Source: Halorientalis sp. LT38
GTDB taxonomy: Archaea; Halobacteriota; Halobacteria; Halobacteriales; Haloarculaceae
Direction: 5' to 3'
Assembly: GCF_037031225.1 (NCBI RefSeq)
Contig: NZ_JAYEZN010000001.1
Coordinates: 558,001 to 622,000 of the forward strand
Length of the DNA stretch: 64,000 nucleotides
Position 1 is the stretch's first letter, and each line of letters begins with the position of its first letter. Below are positions 51,350 to 60,935 of the stretch, one piece after another. The position numbers and the translations under genes are program-made. The notes under the pieces are model-generated. The model had not been told where the DNA came from. It saw nothing but the letters and a program-made list of their open reading frames with translations, and did no database searches.

Positions 51350-53227
51350 ATGGCAACGGTCGAGGACGACGACTCGACGACGGAGACCCCTGCCCGGGAC
51401 TCCGAGACCGCCCTCCCGACGCGGTTCGGCGTCGACCGCATCGTACTGGTCGTCGCCGGCCTCACCGCGTTCGCCCTGTTCGCCCGATTCCTGTTCCTCG
51501 GGGAGCGGATCGCACACTGGGACGAGGGGCGCGTGGGGTGGTGGATCCTCCAGTACCTCCACACCGGCGACTACGCGTACCGGGCGATCATCCACGGGCC
51601 GTTCTACCACCACGTCAACAGCTTCGTGTTCAGCGTGTTCGGGGCCAGCGACTTCGCGATGCGAGCGATCGTCGCCCTGCTGGGCGGGCTGACCCCGCTG
51701 CTCGCGCTGGGCCTGCGTCACCGTCTGCGAGACCTGGAAGTCGGCGCGCTCGCGCTCTTCCTGGCGGTCAACCCGCTCTTGCTGTACTACACGCGGTTCA
51801 TGCGCGGGGACCCCCTGGTGGCGGTCTTCATGCTCGCCGCGCTGGTGGCGTTCGTCCGCCTGCTCGACTTCCGGCGGCCCCGCTATCTCTTCCTCGGCGT
51901 CGCGGCGACGGCGCTCGCCTTCACCGCCAAGGAGAACGCGCTGATCTACCCGATCACCTGGGCGGGCGCGGCCGTCCTGCTGCTCGATCACCGCCTGTTC
52001 CTCGCGCGCGAGGGCGAGCGTGCGTGGACGAGTATCCTGATGGACTACCTGGTCGCCTTCGTCTACGGCGTCTGGGACTGGCTCCACTGGATCCTGCTCG
52101 CGGTCGTCGAGTTCTTCGCGATCATCGTCTTCTTCTACGCGCCCCGGGACGGCGACCCGACGGACGTGGGGCTGTACAACGCCCTCTCACAGGCCGACCT
52201 CGGGATGTTCGTCACCGTCGTCGATCGGGCGACCGTCGGGGCCTGGAAGGAGTTCTTCGGCCTCTGGGTCAGCGGGGACATGAGCGATCACGCCTACATC
52301 CCCTACCTCGGGGACCTCGTCCAGACGCTCGGGTACGGCGCGCTGGCACTCTGCGTGCTGGCGGTCGTCGGCTTCGTCGTCGACCGGTACTCCGGCGACC
52401 GGCCCCGCGACCTCGTTTCCTTCGCCTTCTACTGCGGGTTCGTCTCCGTGCTCGGCTACCCGATCGTGACGGACATCCAGGCACCCTGGGCGGCGATCCA
52501 CGCGGTCGTCCCGCTCGCCATCCCGGCGGCGGTCGGGTTCGCGCTGCTCCTCCGATGGGGCCGGGAGTCGCTCGCGGACGACGATCCCGTGGGCATGGCC
52601 GCGGCCGCGGTGCTCGTGATCGTCGTCGTCAGTTTCGTCGCCGGGGCCGGGGTCTACGGCGTCTACCTCGCACCGCAGGCCCAGGAGAGCGAGAACGCGC
52701 TCGTCCAGTACGCCCAGCCCGGCGACGACGTGCGGCCGGCGCTCGACCGGATGGACGCGGCCGCCGCGGCCAACGACGGGACCGACGTGTTGCTGTACGG
52801 CGACTTCTTCGTCGACGGCGGCACGAACGCGACGACGGACTTCGTGCGGAACGGGTACCCGGCCGATTCGGACCTGTTGCCGTCGGAACAGCGCGGGCTC
52901 ACCCTCGCGCCCGCGTGTGCGGACTGGTTCAACGCCCTCCCGCTCCCGTGGTACTTCAACCAATCAGGGGCCAGCGTGGACTGCGCACAGGACGAGGCGG
53001 AACTCGGCGATGTCGAAGACTCCGAGCCGCCGGTCGTGATCGTGGCGGCCCACGACGAGGACGACGAGGACGACACGGTCAACGAGGAGGCCCAGGCCCG
53101 CCGGGCGTTCCCGGACTACTGGAGCGCGACCTACGAACTCCGGACCTACGGGACCGAGACCGTCTTCCTCATCCACCCGGACTACGTCGGCGACGCGAAC
53201 GCGACGGCGACGCCGCCCGGCACGTGA
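51350..53227 (+). CDS. Agl23-like glycosyltransferase-type membrane protein
   Basis: The product has 625 residues with about ten membrane helices. The N-terminal part is PMT-like: HWDEGRVGWWILQYL with the acidic loop motif, GPFYHHVNSFVFSVFG and NPLLLYYTRFMRGDPL. The family is the flippase-activity-associated Agl23 (TIGR03663), connected with archaeal N-glycosylation. A Cys-bearing C-terminal ectodomain and a DEDDEDD stretch follow. Transcribed divergently from ribH. Confidence 0.83.
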   Translation: MATVEDDDSTTETPARDSETALPTRFGVDRIVLVVAGLTAFALFARFLFLGERIAHWDEGRVGWWILQYLHTGDYAYRAIIHGPFYHHVNSFVFSVFGASDFAMRAIVALLGGLTPLLALGLRHRLRDLEVGALALFLAVNPLLLYYTRFMRGDPLVAVFMLAALVAFVRLLDFRRPRYLFLGVAATALAFTAKENALIYPITWAGAAVLLLDHRLFLAREGERAWTSILMDYLVAFVYGVWDWLHWILLAVVEFFAIIVFFYAPRDGDPTDVGLYNALSQADLGMFVTVVDRATVGAWKEFFGLWVSGDMSDHAYIPYLGDLVQTLGYGALALCVLAVVGFVVDRYSGDRPRDLVSFAFYCGFVSVLGYPIVTDIQAPWAAIHAVVPLAIPAAVGFALLLRWGRESLADDDPVGMAAAAVLVIVVVSFVAGAGVYGVYLAPQAQESENALVQYAQPGDDVRPALDRMDAAAAANDGTDVLLYGDFFVDGGTNATTDFVRNGYPADSDLLPSEQRGLTLAPACADWFNALPLPWYFNQSGASVDCAQDEAELGDVEDSEPPVVIVAAHDEDDEDDTVNEEAQARRAFPDYWSATYELRTYGTETVFLIHPDYVGDANATATPPGT

Positions 53228-53282
53228 GCCGCGCCTCCCCGGTTGGCAATCCTTAAGCGCGTCCCGGGGAAACCGCCGGTCG

Positions 53283-54461
53283 ATGACACTGACGTCGCCA
53301 GGACCGACGCTCGGCGTGGTCGGGGGCGGCCAGCTCGGCCGGATGCTCGGTGAAGCGGCGGCTCCGCTGGGGGTGGAGCTCGTCGTCTCGGACCCCACCC
53401 CGGACGCGCCGGCGTCGCCGGTCGTCCGCGACCAGGTCGTCGGGGACTTCGACGATCCGGAGACGATCCGCGAGCTCGCGGAGCGGGCCGATTATCTGAC
53501 CTACGAGATCGAGTTGACGGATCCCGACGTGCTCGAAGCGGTCGCCGAGGAGACCGGCGTGCCGGTCCACCCGGCGCCCGAGACGCTCCGGACGATCCAG
53601 GACAAACTCGTCCAGAAGAAACGGCTCGGCGACGCTGGGATTCCAGTTCCCGAGTTCCGGCAGGTCGACTCGGTGGCCGACCTCGAAGCCGCCCTGGACG
53701 ATCTGGGGACGCCCGCGATGCTCAAGGCCCGCGAGGGCGGCTACGACGGCCGGGGCAACGTGCTCGTCGAGTCCCGCGAGGACGCCGAAAGCGCGATGGA
53801 CGACATCGCCGGGCCGGCGATGGTCGAGGCGTTCGTCCCCTTCGAGCGCGAACTCGCGGTGATGGGCTGTCGGGGAACGGACGGCGAGACCGACACCTTC
53901 CCGGTGACCGAGACGATCCACGAGGAAGAGATCCTGCGTGGGTCGGTCTCGCCGCCTCGCGCCCCGGCGGACCGAATCGAGGCCGCGCAGGAAGTCGCCG
54001 AGGACGTGCTGGCCGAGATGGACGGCCGGGGCGTCTTCGGGATCGAGCTGTTCGACACGGGCGAGGAGATCCTGCTGAACGAGATCGCGCCCCGGCCGCA
54101 CAACTCGGGCCACTGGACGATCGAGGGCTGTCACACCTCGCAGTTCGAGCAGCACGTCCGGGCCGTCACGGCCCGCCCGCTCGGGTCGACCGAACGGCGT
54201 GACCCGTCCGTCTCGGTGAACGTCCTCGGCGACGTCGACGAACGCCAGGCGGCGACGCTCTCGGGCGAGGACGCGGTCTTCGCCACCGACCGGGCGCACC
54301 TCCACTGGTACGGCAAGCGGGAGGTCTACGCGCTGCGGAAGATGGGCCACGTCACGCTGACCGGTGACGCCGAGGCGGGCGGCGCCGGGTCGGACGCCGA
54401 CCTCGCCGGCCTGCTCACCATGGCGCGGGACCTGCGCGACGGCCTCACCTTCGTCGAGTAG
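53283..54461 (+). CDS. purK: N5-carboxyaminoimidazole ribonucleotide synthase PurK
   Basis: The product has 392 residues with the ATP-grasp pattern: GVVGGGQLGRMLGEAA at the start, LKAREGGYDGRGNVLV, FVPFERELAVMG and NEIAPRPHNSGHWTIEGC. PurK carboxylates AIR with ATP and bicarbonate in purine synthesis. purE follows after a short gap, as expected for its partner. Confidence 0.93.
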   Translation: MTLTSPGPTLGVVGGGQLGRMLGEAAAPLGVELVVSDPTPDAPASPVVRDQVVGDFDDPETIRELAERADYLTYEIELTDPDVLEAVAEETGVPVHPAPETLRTIQDKLVQKKRLGDAGIPVPEFRQVDSVADLEAALDDLGTPAMLKAREGGYDGRGNVLVESREDAESAMDDIAGPAMVEAFVPFERELAVMGCRGTDGETDTFPVTETIHEEEILRGSVSPPRAPADRIEAAQEVAEDVLAEMDGRGVFGIELFDTGEEILLNEIAPRPHNSGHWTIEGCHTSQFEQHVRAVTARPLGSTERRDPSVSVNVLGDVDERQAATLSGEDAVFATDRAHLHWYGKREVYALRKMGHVTLTGDAEAGGAGSDADLAGLLTMARDLRDGLTFVE

Positions 54462-54470
54462 CTCGCAGGG

Positions 54471-54557
54471 ATGGGGCTCGACGAGACGACGATCGACGGG
54501 CGACCGCTGTCGCACTACACGGCCGCCGCGGCCGCGGTCGATCGCCGGTTTCGCTGA
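54471..54557 (+). CDS. Possible 28-aa ORF between purK and purE
   Basis: The frame MGLDETTIDGRPLSHYTAAA ends in TGA at 54557. A GCAGGG stretch precedes the ATG. It is in the purK-purE gap, has no recognisable domain and could be chance or a remnant. Confidence 0.2.
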   Translation: MGLDETTIDGRPLSHYTAAAAAVDRRFR

Positions 54558-54596
54558 TCCGGCATTCTTACACCGACGCCAGTCAGAGAGGGACGT

Positions 54597-55244
54597 ATGA
54601 CCCAGTCCGATCGCGTGCAATCGCTGATCGACGACCTGCGCGAGGAGGCAGCGCGCGACAGACCGACCGACGAGACGCCCGAGATCGGGATCGTCATGGG
54701 TTCGGACTCGGACCTCGACGTGATGGCCGGCTCGGAGTCCGGTCGCCCCGGGGCCTACGACGTCCTGACCGAGGACCTGGGCTTCGCCGAACAGACGAGT
54801 TACGACGATCCGCCCGAGGCCCGGTTCACGTTCGAGACGTTCGTCGTCTCGGCCCACCGGACGCCCGATCTGATGTACGCCTACGCGGAGACGGCCGAAC
54901 AGCGCGGGCTGGACGTGATCATCGCGGGGGCAGGCGGGAAGTCGGCCGATCTGCCGAACATGGTGGCCTCGATCGCCTACCCGCTCCCGGTGATCGGCGT
55001 GCCGGTCCAGGAGAAGTCGGTGGACTCGGTGATCGGGATGCCACAGGGCGCGCCGCTGACGGCCGTCGACGCGGGCAAGTCGTTCAACGCTGCGCTCTCG
55101 GCGGTCCAGCACCTCTCGCGTCAGCACGACGGGTTGCGCGACAGGCTCGTCGAGTACCACGAGGGGCTGCGCGACGGCGTCGGCGAGGTGTCGCGGGACC
55201 TCCACGAACTCGGGACGCCCGGATTCAGAGACCGTCCCGAGTGA
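54597..55244 (+). CDS. purE: N5-CAIR mutase PurE
   Basis: The product has 215 residues. GIVMGSDSDLDVM, VVSAHRTPDLMYAYAE and IIAGAGGKSADLPNM are the PurE signatures, and GKSFNAALSAVQHL (key part) ends the fold. It moves the carboxylate in N5-CAIR to give CAIR. An N-terminal extension of 30 residues and an insertion between MGSDSD and the SAHRTPD segment make it longer than bacterial PurE. Confidence 0.92.
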   Translation: MTQSDRVQSLIDDLREEAARDRPTDETPEIGIVMGSDSDLDVMAGSESGRPGAYDVLTEDLGFAEQTSYDDPPEARFTFETFVVSAHRTPDLMYAYAETAEQRGLDVIIAGAGGKSADLPNMVASIAYPLPVIGVPVQEKSVDSVIGMPQGAPLTAVDAGKSFNAALSAVQHLSRQHDGLRDRLVEYHEGLRDGVGEVSRDLHELGTPGFRDRPE

Positions 55245-55351
55245 GACGGCAGGGAAGCGATCGCCGGACGTGACGGTGTTTTCCGATCGGCCGAGCGCCC
55301 GGTTGCTGTTGGATCCCATAGATATATGAACCGATCATACAAAGCGCGGAT

Positions 55352-56074
55352 ATGCTCGACTCTGACAACCGACGAGTCCTCGTGGCCCTGCTGCTGGCGG
55401 CCACGGTGGTACTCGCCGGCTGTTCCGGCGGCGGGAACACCTCGCCGACCGACGCTTCGACCGACGGACCGACGCCGACCGAGGACGGGACGCCCGACGC
55501 GAGCGTCGAGGGAGACGCGGACGCCGAGGCCTCGATCCCGTCGACGAACTACCAGTGGACGGAGGGTGAGTCCTACTCCTACGAGACCGAGTCCGCGCGC
55601 GGGGACAACAGCGAGTACACCTGGACGGTGACGGACGTGAGCGACGGCGAGGTGACCGTCGAGATCGAGAGTCAGTTCGGCACCACGAGCGACACGACGA
55701 CGGTCACCGGACCCCAGGGGAACTTCTTCGACGGAACCCTCGAGTCCCAGGGCGCCGTGTTCCTCTTCCTCCACCTGCCCCAGATCCTGATCGACGGCCA
55801 GGAACTCACGGCGGGCAACGAGTGGACGCTGACAGCCGAGGACTTCAACGCCACGGACGTCGCGGGGTCGGAGCCGATCGAAGTCCGGGTGACCGGCACG
55901 GACACCGTCGCCGGCCAGGAGTGTCACACCTTCGAGGCCAGCGACGGAACCTCGACCTTCCAGGGCTGCGTCAAAGAAGACTGGCCGTTCGCGCTCGGGT
56001 TCAACGCGTCCGGTTCCGGTGACGCGCAGTTCTCCCTCGGAAAGACCACGCTGACAGACTTCAACCGACCCTGA
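55352..56074 (+). CDS. Lipoprotein, first of two paralogues
   Basis: The product has 240 residues with a signal peptide and lipobox (ATVVLAGCSGGG), a Ser/Thr/Asp-rich linker and a beta-rich domain. The end has two Cys with a DWPFAL element (ECHTFE, GCVKEDWPFALGF). The next gene is a paralogue with the same final pattern. Substrate unknown. Confidence 0.75.
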   Translation: MLDSDNRRVLVALLLAATVVLAGCSGGGNTSPTDASTDGPTPTEDGTPDASVEGDADAEASIPSTNYQWTEGESYSYETESARGDNSEYTWTVTDVSDGEVTVEIESQFGTTSDTTTVTGPQGNFFDGTLESQGAVFLFLHLPQILIDGQELTAGNEWTLTAEDFNATDVAGSEPIEVRVTGTDTVAGQECHTFEASDGTSTFQGCVKEDWPFALGFNASGSGDAQFSLGKTTLTDFNRP

Positions 56075-56149
56075 CGCGGCCGACCCGGCCACGGATCTTT
56101 TTCGGCAGTATGCAGTAAAATTAAGCGCCCGCTCGCGATAGTATCGCGC

Positions 56150-56917
56150 ATGGTGACGTTTGCGACGCGCAAGGGGGTGGGGACGATCGCGGTGGCGCTG
56201 TTGCTCGTGCTCGCAGGCTGTAGTGGGGGCGTCGACCAGACCGTCGAGGGACCGCCGTCGCCGGAGACGCCGGCGGGGTCGGCGACGCCAGCCGATCAGG
56301 CGAACGAAACCGACGACGGCGACTCCGGTGACGACGAGACAGCGACCGAGGCGCTGAATTCGAGCCGCTTCGGCGGCCCGAACGACGACTTCTACCTGTT
56401 CCGGGAGGGAGAGGCGTACGGGTACGTCGCGGACGACGGGAACCGGACGCTCGGGATGAGCTGGGCCGTCGTCGCCGTCGAGAACACCTCCCGGTCGGTC
56501 TATCAGGGAGTCCAGATCAACGCGAGCGTCGAGGGCGTCGGACGGACGTCGACGACGGCGGTCCAGGGCACCGCCTTCCACCAGGTGATCCGCCGGGACT
56601 CGGTCGGGGGCCTGTTCCTCTATCTCAGGACGCCGGCGGTCCTCGCGCAGGGCCGGGACCTCACCGTCGGGGACTCCTGGCGGGTCGATGGGGAGAACGT
56701 GACGGTCGGGGACGGATTCGGCGTCGACTGGGACGAGGCGACCGCGGAGATCACTGGCACGGCGACCGTCGCCGGCGAGAGCTGTTACGAGATGGCGCTG
56801 GAACTCCCCGGGAACCAGACCGGGCCGACGAGTTGCGTCAAGGGGGACTGGCCGTTCGCGCTGGCGGTCGACACCGCGGACCAGGACTACGCGCTGGCGG
56901 AGTTCCAGCGACCCTGA
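56150..56917 (+). CDS. Lipoprotein, second of two paralogues
   Basis: The product has 255 residues, lipobox LVLAGCSGGV, then the same layout as its neighbour: disordered linker, beta domain, and ESCYEM with SCVKGDWPFALAV near the C-terminus. The tandem pair probably arose by duplication. Confidence 0.75.
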   Translation: MVTFATRKGVGTIAVALLLVLAGCSGGVDQTVEGPPSPETPAGSATPADQANETDDGDSGDDETATEALNSSRFGGPNDDFYLFREGEAYGYVADDGNRTLGMSWAVVAVENTSRSVYQGVQINASVEGVGRTSTTAVQGTAFHQVIRRDSVGGLFLYLRTPAVLAQGRDLTVGDSWRVDGENVTVGDGFGVDWDEATAEITGTATVAGESCYEMALELPGNQTGPTSCVKGDWPFALAVDTADQDYALAEFQRP

Positions 56918-57054
56918 ACCGGCGGCCCCGGACGGACCATGACGGGCGAGCGGTCCTGACGACGCTCTGACCGGGCGAGGGCCGACGACGGGCGGGTTCG
57001 TCGGGAGATCGGGCGTTCGACCGATCAACCGACCGAAAACCGAAGAATGAACCC

Positions 57055-57060
57055 TTATAT
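57055..57060 (+). promoter_or_regulatory. TATA box of the nuo operon
   Basis: TTATAT lies 40 bases upstream of the nuoA ATG. A start of transcription near 57083 would leave a short leader with an ATAGGTG Shine-Dalgarno-like element before the start codon. Confidence 0.5.
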
Positions 57061-57099
57061 GCCACCGTTCCTAACCCGAATAACGATAGGTGTACACGG

Positions 57100-57510
57100 A
57101 TGGGTAATCCATGGATAGCCATCGGGGCGCTGGCGCTGGTCGGTCTTCTCATCCCGGTCGGGATGATGATGGTATCGAAGCTTCTCCGGCCCAGTGTGCC
57201 CGAGCAAGGGAAACGCTCAACGTACGAGAGCGGCGAGGTGCCGACCGGAGACACGCGGATCCGGTTCAACATCCAGTACTACATGGTCGCGCTGCTGTTC
57301 CTGATCTTCGACATCGAGACCGTCCTGATCTTTCCGTGGACGGTCATCTACCGCAGCGCACTGGAGAACGGGGCCAGCCTGATGCAGGTGCTGGCGCCGA
57401 TGCTGGTGTTCGTCGGCGTCCTCGTCGTCGGTCTCGGCTGGGCGTGGCGCAACGGCGCTGTCGAATGGGTCCGCTCGCCGCGGACCGACGCGCGGACAGA
57501 TACCAGATAA
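57100..57510 (+). CDS. nuoA: NADH-quinone oxidoreductase subunit A
   Basis: The product has 136 residues and three membrane helices. YESGEVPTGDTRIRFNIQYY and FLIFDIETVLIFPW are the NuoA signatures (the conserved FDIE). It is a membrane-arm subunit at the quinone channel. First gene of the complex I operon. Confidence 0.94.
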   Translation: MGNPWIAIGALALVGLLIPVGMMMVSKLLRPSVPEQGKRSTYESGEVPTGDTRIRFNIQYYMVALLFLIFDIETVLIFPWTVIYRSALENGASLMQVLAPMLVFVGVLVVGLGWAWRNGAVEWVRSPRTDARTDTR

Positions 57511-57513
57511 CAC

Positions 57514-58218
57514 ATGAGTAGCCAAAACGACCTGACGGACACGATCGGTGCCGACACCGGACAGTCGACGCAGGAAGCCCGGATGGGCGAGGGGGCCGAC
57601 AGCCGGTTCAACTCCCCGCTCCGGAAGGCCCTGGGTTCCTCGCCCTTCATCCTCACGAAGTTCGACAAGTTCATGAACTGGGTGCGGGGCTCGTCGATGT
57701 TCATGCTGCAGTTCGGGATCGCCTGCTGCAGCATCGAGATGATGCACACCTACTCGGTCAAACACGACCTCGACCGATTCGGTGCCGGCGTCCCCCGCGC
57801 GTCCCCGCGGCAGGCGGACGTGATCATCGTTCCCGGGACCATCGTCTCGAAGTTCGCCCCGCGCATGAAGCGGGTCTACGACCAGATGCCCGAGCCGAAG
57901 TTCGTCGTCGGGATGGGCTCCTGTACCATCTCCGGCGGCCCCTTCCAGGAGGGCTACAACGTCATCAAGGGCGCCGAGGAGGTCATCCCGGTGGACATCC
58001 ACGTCCCCGGCTGTCCGCCCCGGCCCGAGGCCCTGATCTACGGTGTCGCGAAGCTCCAGGAACGGATCGCCAACGGCGAGAGCGCACCCGTGACGGTCAA
58101 ACCCTACGAGCTCGAGCAGTTCGGTGATCTCGAACAGGACGAGATCGTGGACAAACTCGCCGCACAGATAGACGAAGACGACCTCGTAATGCGGTACAAC
58201 TGGGTCGATTCGCCATGA
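57514..58218 (+). CDS. nuoB: NADH-quinone oxidoreductase subunit B
   Basis: The product has 234 residues. Ligands of the N2 [4Fe-4S] cluster are seen in [19 protein letters not shown] and [11 protein letters not shown]. The N-terminal 50 residues are a haloarchaeal extension. NuoB carries electrons to quinone. It overlaps nuoCD by 4 bases. Confidence 0.94.
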   Translation: MSSQNDLTDTIGADTGQSTQEARMGEGADSRFNSPLRKALGSSPFILTKFDKFMNWVRGSSMFMLQFGIACCSIEMMHTYSVKHDLDRFGAGVPRASPRQADVIIVPGTIVSKFAPRMKRVYDQMPEPKFVVGMGSCTISGGPFQEGYNVIKGAEEVIPVDIHVPGCPPRPEALIYGVAKLQERIANGESAPVTVKPYELEQFGDLEQDEIVDKLAAQIDEDDLVMRYNWVDSP

Positions 58219-59891
58219 GCATCGAGAAAGCACACGCACACGAACTCGGCGTCGCCGACGACGGCACCGTCGACTACGACGAACTCGAGACCCTGCTGGG
58301 CGACGCGGTCCTCGACCGCGAGTCCCACGTCAACGCCGACGGGTTCGTGATCCGCCCCGACGCGGTCCAGGAGGTCCTCTCGACGCTGAAGGAGGAGGCC
58401 GGTTTCGACAACTGCAACTGCGTCACGGCCCAGGAGTATCAGGACCGCTACGAGACGATCTACCACCTGACGAAGTACGACGACCGGACCCAGGAGGTCA
58501 GTATCGTCGTCCCCACCGCGAAGGACGACCCGGTCTCGGAGACCGCGGCCCCGGTCTTCCGAACGGCCGACTGGCACGAGCGGGAGGCCTACGACCTCAT
58601 CGGGATCGACTACGAGGGCCACCCCGATCCGCGCCGGATCCTCCTGCCCGAGACCTGGCAGGGACACCCGCTCTCGCTGGACTACGACCAGACGAAACCG
58701 CAGATCGTCACGCTCCGGGAGAACGCGAACCCCCTCGAGGGTGACCGGCGGGCCAACGACGACAGCGACACGATGCTGCTCAACATCGGGCCCCACCACC
58801 CGGCGACCCACGGCGTCCTCCACATCGAGGCGACGCTGGACGGGGAACAGGTCGTCGACGTCGAGCCGGACATCGGCTACATCCACCGCTGCGAGGAGCA
58901 GATGTGCCAGCAGGGCACCTACCGGCACCAGATCATGCCCTACCCCGACCGCTGGGACTGGGGCGGGGCGGGCCTGCTGAACGAGTGGGCCTACGCCCGA
59001 ACTGCGGAGGAACTCGCGGACATCGACGTGCCGGAGTACGCACAGGTCGTCCGGACGATGTCGGCCGAGCTGTCGCGGATCCTCTCGCACATGCTCGCGG
59101 TGGCCGCGTACGCGCTGGACGTCATCGGCGACTTCACCGCGACCTTCATGTACGGGATGCAGGACCGGGAGACGGTCCAGAACATCCTCGAGGACCTGAC
59201 CGGCCAGCGGCTCATGTTCAACTACTTCCGCCTGGGCGGGGTCGCCTGGGACCTCCCGGAGCCGCGCGAGCAGTTCTTCGAGAAGATCCGGGACTTCATC
59301 GACGACCTGCCCGAGCGCCTGGAGGAGTACCACAACCTGCTGACCAGCAACGAGATCATGCAGATCCGGACGGTCGACACGGGCATCCTGGAGCCCGAGG
59401 TCGCCAAGAGCTACGGCGCGACGGGCCCGGTCGCCCGCGGGTCGGGCGTCGACTACGACGTCCGGCGCGACGACCCCTACGGCTACTACCCGGAACTCGA
59501 CTGGGACGTCGTCACCGAGGACGGCTGTGACAACTACGCGCGCCTGCTCGTTCGGCTCCAGGAAGTCGAGGAGTCCGCCAAGATCATCCAGCAGTGTGCG
59601 GATCTGCTGGAGGACTGGCCCGAGGACGACCGGACGATCCAGGCCAACGTCCCGCGGACGCTCAAGCCCGACCCCGACACGGAGATCTACAAGTCCGTCG
59701 AGGCGGCCAAGGGCGAACTCGGGATCTACATCCGCTCGGACGGCACCGACAAGCCGGCGCGGTTCAAGATCCGCGGCCCGTCGTTCTCGAACCTGCAGAC
59801 GCTGCCGGAGATGAGCGAGGGCGAGTACATCCCGGACATGATCGCGACGCTGGGTAGCCTGGACACCATCATGGGCGAGGTGGATCGCTGA
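58215..59891 (+). CDS. nuoCD: NADH-quinone oxidoreductase fused subunit C/D, copy 1
   Basis: The product has 558 residues. The NuoC part (about 1-180) has DWHEREAYDLIGIDYEGHPD. The NuoD part starts at GPHHPATHGVLHIE. The sequence corresponding to the quinone-site tyrosine of T. thermophilus Nqo4 (PRMDYLHS) reads PDRWDWGGAG here, so Trp249 is in place of Tyr, and the YAFRERE element reads YGMQDRET. The other copy (61758) keeps Tyr and Arg. Position in the operon is the standard one, between nuoB and nuoH, with a 1-base overlap with nuoH. Confidence 0.92.
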   Translation: MSIEKAHAHELGVADDGTVDYDELETLLGDAVLDRESHVNADGFVIRPDAVQEVLSTLKEEAGFDNCNCVTAQEYQDRYETIYHLTKYDDRTQEVSIVVPTAKDDPVSETAAPVFRTADWHEREAYDLIGIDYEGHPDPRRILLPETWQGHPLSLDYDQTKPQIVTLRENANPLEGDRRANDDSDTMLLNIGPHHPATHGVLHIEATLDGEQVVDVEPDIGYIHRCEEQMCQQGTYRHQIMPYPDRWDWGGAGLLNEWAYARTAEELADIDVPEYAQVVRTMSAELSRILSHMLAVAAYALDVIGDFTATFMYGMQDRETVQNILEDLTGQRLMFNYFRLGGVAWDLPEPREQFFEKIRDFIDDLPERLEEYHNLLTSNEIMQIRTVDTGILEPEVAKSYGATGPVARGSGVDYDVRRDDPYGYYPELDWDVVTEDGCDNYARLLVRLQEVEESAKIIQQCADLLEDWPEDDRTIQANVPRTLKPDPDTEIYKSVEAAKGELGIYIRSDGTDKPARFKIRGPSFSNLQTLPEMSEGEYIPDMIATLGSLDTIMGEVDR

Positions 59892-60934
59892 TGACGCTGC
59901 CGGACACCATCGCGGGGCTGCTCGGCCTGAACGCCAACGACCCGGCGCAGTTCTTCCTGGCGGCGTTCATCGCCTCGGCGCTCGTGGGCACCTTCATGCT
60001 CACGAACGTCGCTATCGCCGGACCGTGGGCGAAGCGGAAGATCACCGCCGCGTTCACGGACCGGATCGCGGTCGACCGGATCGGGCCCTTCGGGCTGTTC
60101 ATCATCATCGCGGACGCGGTCCGCCTGCTCTCGAAGGAACTGATCGTCCCGGAAAACGTCGATCGACCGGCCTGGGACGTCGCACCGCTGCTCATCGCCG
60201 GCTCGGCCCTGCTGGGCTTCGCCGTCATCCCGATGGGGAACGGGATCCAGATCGCCGACCCCGAAGTCGGCCTGGCGTACGTCTTCGCCGTCGCGTCGCT
60301 GGCCTCGCTGGGCCTCGTGATGGCGGGCTACGCGTCGAACAACAAGTACTCGATGCTGGGCGGCCTGCGCGCGGTCGCGCAGAACCTGGCCTACGAGATC
60401 CCGCTCGTGCTGACGGGCGCGTCGGTCGTGATCTTCGCCGGGACGCTCCGGCTGTCGGAGATCGTCGCGGCCCAGAGCGCGACGCTGGTGAGCGTCGGCG
60501 GGATCGCGATTCCCTCGTGGTACGCCTTCGTCAACCCGTTCGCGTTCGTGCTCTTCATGATCGCGAACCTGGCGGAGGTCGGCCGGAACCCATTCGACAC
60601 GCCCGAAGCACCCACCGAGATCGTCGCCGGCTACCAGACCGAGTACTCCTCGGTCTACTTCGTCCTGATGTACCTGGGAGAGTTCGTCCACATCTTCCTC
60701 GGCGGGGCCATCGTGGCGACGATCTTCCTCGGCGGGCCGGCCGGGCCGGTGCTGCCCGGGATCGTCTGGTTCCTGATCAAGATCTGGGCGGTCTTCCTGT
60801 TCACCCAGTGGGCGCGGTCGGCGCTGCCCCGGGTGCGTATCGACCAGTTGATCGAGATCGGCTGGAAGGGGATGCTCGTGCTCTCCTTCGCGAACCTGAT
60901 CCTGACGGCGGTCATCGTCGGGGTGGTGGTGTAA
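59891..60934 (+). CDS. nuoH: NADH-quinone oxidoreductase subunit H
   Basis: The product has 347 residues and eight helices. GPFGLFIIIADAVRLLSKE, AEVGRNPFDTPEAPTEIVAGY (key part EVGRNPFDTPEAPTE) and YQTEYSS are the NuoH quinone-chamber motifs. It connects the quinone site to the proton path. Confidence 0.94.
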   Translation: MTLPDTIAGLLGLNANDPAQFFLAAFIASALVGTFMLTNVAIAGPWAKRKITAAFTDRIAVDRIGPFGLFIIIADAVRLLSKELIVPENVDRPAWDVAPLLIAGSALLGFAVIPMGNGIQIADPEVGLAYVFAVASLASLGLVMAGYASNNKYSMLGGLRAVAQNLAYEIPLVLTGASVVIFAGTLRLSEIVAAQSATLVSVGGIAIPSWYAFVNPFAFVLFMIANLAEVGRNPFDTPEAPTEIVAGYQTEYSSVYFVLMYLGEFVHIFLGGAIVATIFLGGPAGPVLPGIVWFLIKIWAVFLFTQWARSALPRVRIDQLIEIGWKGMLVLSFANLILTAVIVGVVV

Positions 60935-60935
60935 C

